Of a stretch of 64,000 nucleotides of DNA, positions 63,974-64,000 are shown piece after piece. Made by a program: the position numbers and the translations under genes. The notes below the pieces were generated by a model, which was given only the letters and a program-made list of their open reading frames with translations, was not told the DNA's origin and made no database searches. This DNA is from Proteus hauseri ATCC 700826. Lineage in GTDB: Bacteria > Pseudomonadota > Gammaproteobacteria > Enterobacterales > Enterobacteriaceae. The stretch lies in assembly GCF_001654965.1 (NCBI RefSeq), contig NZ_LXEV01000028.1, forward strand, positions 1 to 64,000. Reading direction: 5' to 3'. Each line of letters opens with the position of its first letter. Within the stretch, counting starts at the first letter, position 1.

Positions 63974-64000
63974 ATGAATCATAGCCTGCTCGTCACAAAA
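63974..64000 (+). CDS. nrdA: Ribonucleotide reductase alpha subunit NrdA (first nine codons, runs off the window)
   Basis: The last 27 bases read MNHSLLVTK, matching the NrdA start MNQNLLVTK of E. coli. Position after ubiG and the control region with DnaA and NrdR sites support the call. NrdA is the catalytic subunit of class Ia ribonucleotide reductase. Only nine codons are visible. Confidence 0.9.

Overview
The window is chromosomal DNA of an enteric gammaproteobacterium, almost certainly Proteus (P. mirabilis or a close relative; the species cannot be fixed from this alone). The grounds are an AT-rich base composition with long AT-rich gaps, flhDC followed by motA, a ttr tetrathionate cluster, a GyrA with the Proteus-type Glu at position 87, and the order rcsD-rcsB / rcsC / gyrA / ubiG / nrdA. 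No transposase, integrase, phage gene or CRISPR array was seen.

Layout. 1-1.5 kb: motA (partial), flhC and flhD, the flagellar/swarming master regulator, with a perfect CRP site upstream. 1.5-5.1 kb: a 3.5-kb AT-rich stretch with no convincing gene. 5.1-7.7 kb: mgtC with a long leader, a small SH3-like protein, a CspE-like cold-shock protein, ylaC. 7.8-12.6 kb: four tRNA-Asn genes, each with its own promoter and terminator, interrupted by mdaB and an araC-type regulator, then pyrC (with an apparent CTP-sensing leader) and bssS. 12.8-21 kb: a LuxR-type regulator with a degenerate receiver, then ttrBCA facing away from ttrSR (tetrathionate respiration). 21-27 kb: lpxL, mdtG, a peptide transporter, a PhzF-like isomerase and an acyl-CoA thioesterase. 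27-35 kb: an accessory-looking block with a YadA-like trimeric adhesin, a secreted SecD-head-like protein, a Vat/CatB-type acetyltransferase, an Old Yellow Enzyme, a lipoprotein, small DUF proteins and one ORF that lacks a usable in-frame start. 35.9-43 kb: a two-component system whose response regulator carries an in-frame stop, azlCD with a divergent XRE-cupin regulator, a D-amino-acid aminotransferase, an HdeD-like protein and a 546-aa Ig-like protein. 43.5-48 kb: a CRP-linked small ORF with a hairpin, then dmsABC under an apparent FNR site. 48-52.4 kb: DUF924, a candidate free-standing small RNA, an orphan GhoT/OrtT-like membrane toxin, an unknown protein, a Rob-like regulator and a GNAT. 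52.4-53.1 kb: a duplicated tRNA-Thr/tRNA-Ser pair. 53.2-64 kb: rcsD, rcsB, rcsC, gyrA, ubiG and the first nine codons of nrdA with its DnaA/NrdR control region.

How it works together. Two anaerobic respiratory systems (Ttr and Dms), both with FNR-like sites, suit a gut or urinary-tract facultative anaerobe. The Rcs phosphorelay at one end is, in enterics, a repressor of the flhDC genes at the other end, so both sides of the swarming decision lie in this window. The most interesting unexplained items are the structured RNA candidate at 48.8 kb, the orphan GhoT/OrtT toxin, the CRP/small-ORF/hairpin unit at 43.5 kb, the mgtC leader with an opposing micro-ORF, and the two interrupted genes at 34.5 and 35.9 kb.
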